Positions 6,035 to 7,247 of a DNA stretch of 7,247 nucleotides are shown here, piece after piece. The notes under the pieces are model-generated. The model worked only from the letters and a program-made list of their open reading frames with translations. It did not search any database and was not told the origin of the DNA. Both the position numbers and the translations under genes were made by a program. Origin of the DNA: Aquincola sp. (GTDB taxonomy: Bacteria > Pseudomonadota > Gammaproteobacteria > Burkholderiales > Burkholderiaceae_C); contig JAOUIM010000179.1 of NCBI GenBank assembly GCA_029884035.1, positions 1 through 7,247 of the forward strand. The letters are read 5' to 3'. Position 1 is the stretch's first letter; each line of letters opens with the position of its first letter.

Positions 6035-6194
6035 GGAATCGCGGCGCGAAGGCGGATCCTGGCGGCGGCGCACCGGCGGCAACGGCCCGGCCCGTGACTT
6101 CTTGCATCGTCTGCCCCGATCCTGCGCGCAGCAAACTGAACTTTCCACCCGCCGGCGCCAATGCTTGCCGATACTGTCTGCACCACGGTGCCAC

Positions 6195-6216
6195 TGCATC
6201 GACCCGAATCGATGCA
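6195..6216. repeat. Perfect 8-bp inverted repeat just upstream of the HAD hydrolase start
   Basis: The arms TGCATCGA (6195-6202) and TCGATGCA (6209-6216) are exact complements around a 6-nt spacer. The right arm ends 6 nt before the ATG at 6223, so the element covers the place where a ribosome binding site would sit. It could be an operator for a dimeric regulator or an RNA hairpin that limits translation initiation. A chance palindrome cannot be excluded. Confidence 0.45.
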
Positions 6217-6222
6217 CGGACG

Positions 6223-6933
6223 ATGCGACTTGCCCTGTTCGACCTCGATCACACGCTGCTCAGCGGAGACAGCGATGTGCTCTGGTGCGAGTTCCTGATC
6301 GACCAGGGACTGCTGGATCCGGATTTCCGCGCCATCGGCGAGCAAATCGCCGGGCGCTTCTGCGCAGGCACGGTGATTCCCAACGAGTACTACGACTTCT
6401 ACGTCGGGACCCTGGCCGGTTACGACGCAGACACCTTGCTGCCCTTGCGCGTTCGCTTCCTCGAGCAGTGGATTCGTCCCCGCATCCCCGCGGATGCACG
6501 AGCGCTTCTGCAGCGCCACCGCGACGCCGGCGACACCTTGGTGCTGACCACGGCCACCAACCGGGTGATCAGCGAATTGACCGCCGTCGATCTGGGCGTC
6601 GATCACTACATCTGCACCGAGGTCGAGCAGGTCAACGGGCGCTTCACGGGCCGCGCCGCCGGAGTGGTGAACATGCGGACCGGCAAGGTCGAACGCATGC
6701 GTCAGTGGCTTGCGGACATCGGCCAACCGTCGGGCCTGCTGGCCGAGGCCACGTTCTACAGCGACTCGATCAACGACCTGGCGCTGCTCAGTGCGGTACG
6801 ACGACCCGTCGTCGTCGACCCGGACCCGCGTCTGGAATCCACCGCCCACCTGAGACGGTGGACCATATTGCGCCTCGATCGAGACTTGGTTCGTGCTCGC
6901 TCCGGGCGCGAGCGCGAGTTCGAGGCACCGTAG
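6223..6933 (+). CDS. HAD superfamily subfamily IB hydrolase (phosphoserine phosphatase-like)
   Basis: A 236-aa soluble phosphohydrolase-type protein. It has all four HAD motifs: motif I FDLDHTLL with nucleophile Asp7 and acid/base Asp9; motif II LVLTTAT with Thr109/Thr110; the motif III Lys at Lys155 (GKVERM); and motif IV YSDSINDLALL with Asp181 and Asp185. The helical cap between motifs I and II (about residues 15-90), with the acidic/aromatic pattern SDVLWCEFLID, is typical of subfamily IB, the group of SerB and related small-molecule phosphatases. The substrate is not predictable from sequence; in Burkholderiales such genes are often annotated only as HAD-IB hydrolases. ATG 6223 is chosen because the family begins right at the first beta strand. 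Its Shine-Dalgarno is poor (only GGA, very close), and an inverted repeat overlaps this region. The last 20 residues are charged and probably disordered. Confidence 0.9.
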   Translation: MRLALFDLDHTLLSGDSDVLWCEFLIDQGLLDPDFRAIGEQIAGRFCAGTVIPNEYYDFYVGTLAGYDADTLLPLRVRFLEQWIRPRIPADARALLQRHRDAGDTLVLTTATNRVISELTAVDLGVDHYICTEVEQVNGRFTGRAAGVVNMRTGKVERMRQWLADIGQPSGLLAEATFYSDSINDLALLSAVRRPVVVDPDPRLESTAHLRRWTILRLDRDLVRARSGREREFEAP

Positions 6934-6986
6934 GCGAGCGGGCTCGCAAAGACCCACGGGGGCCCGTGCCCGCCCGATCTTCGCGT

Positions 6987-7004
6987 GCCAGCGCGACCGC
7001 TGGC
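6987..7004. terminator. Candidate hairpin between convergent HAD and AraC genes
   Basis: A perfect 7-bp stem (6987-6993 with 6998-7004) closes a 4-nt loop in the 110-bp gap between the two convergent genes. A smaller hairpin (6955-6968) lies nearer the HAD stop. Neither is followed by a T run on either strand, so position is the main support. Confidence 0.33.
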
Positions 7005-7043
7005 GAACCTGCTGCCCCGCCAGCGTGAGGACGGGACATCGCG

Positions 7044-7247
7044 TCACACGCCGATCGGCGTGGCCGCGCCCGCGTGACGGCGTCGCCACGTGGCCGGCGG
7101 CATGCCGTACTCGCGGCGGAACGCGCGGCTGAATGCGGTGTCGGTCTGGTAGCCCACTTCCTCCGCGATGCGCGCCAGCGGCGCGTTGCTGCGTGTCAGC
7201 AGGTTCGATGCCAGCAGCATTCGCCACTGCGCGAGGTACTGCATCGG
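7044..7247 (-). CDS. AraC-family transcriptional regulator, C-terminal DNA-binding end only
   Basis: The frame is open to the right edge, so only the last 67 residues are seen. They form the second half of an AraC/XylS DNA-binding domain: the linker helix PMQYLAQWRMLLASNLL (1-17) and the second helix-turn-helix LARIAEEVGYQTDTAFSRAF (24-43). The family signature tail REYGMPPATWRRR (45-57) follows. The N-terminal effector or cupin domain and the first helix-turn-helix lie outside the window, so ligand and targets cannot be named. It converges with the HAD gene across a 110-bp gap, so it does not read into that promoter region from here. Family assignment is secure. Confidence 0.92.
   Translation of the reverse strand, partial: PMQYLAQWRMLLASNLLTRSNAPLARIAEEVGYQTDTAFSRAFRREYGMPPATWRRRHAGAATPIGV

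Noticed and set aside
6001..7227. Minus-strand open frame (about 408 codons) opposite the HAD gene
   Set aside because: It runs through the HAD gene, the intergenic gap and the AraC gene in a frame with no conserved motif, while all three of those are well explained otherwise.

Overview
This is a GC-rich bacterial chromosomal window. Protein style, gene content and strong G/C third-position bias suggest a betaproteobacterium, probably Burkholderiales; this is inference from family resemblance, not a search. I see no rRNA, tRNA, CRISPR array, transposase, integrase or phage gene.

Left part (1-1678): the C-terminal part of a transglutaminase-like cysteine hydrolase runs in from the left edge. 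A DUF1488-like small protein follows on the same strand. On the opposite strand sit a 117-aa single-pass membrane protein and, 45 bp downstream of it, a 37-aa Lys/Pro-rich micro-protein with an excellent ribosome binding site. The micro-protein gene overlaps the end of the DUF1488-like gene tail to tail.

Middle (1879-5048): an extended-SDR-like protein lacks both the N-terminal nucleotide-binding glycine motif and the catalytic Tyr/Lys pair. It is followed by a disrupted hybrid sensor kinase locus. A membrane-anchored N-terminus (TTG start, strong Shine-Dalgarno) runs out of frame near 3202. The main kinase reading frame (half receiver, receiver, histidine kinase, receiver) continues in another frame. 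One extra base in a short G run would join the two into a protein of about 714 aa. Even then the first receiver lacks its phospho-acceptor half, so a deletion probably occurred as well.

Right part (5210-7247): a glyoxalase II-type metallo-beta-lactamase-fold hydrolase (minus strand) is divergent from a HAD subfamily IB phosphatase-like protein (plus strand). They share a 221-bp intergenic region that carries a perfect 8-bp inverted repeat just upstream of the HAD start. The C-terminal DNA-binding end of an AraC-family regulator enters from the right edge on the minus strand.

The genes look like ordinary housekeeping, signalling and hypothetical genes and do not form one pathway. I found no convincing new multi-gene system. 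The most informative observations are the broken kinase, the motif-less SDR, the unlisted micro-protein and the HAD upstream palindrome.
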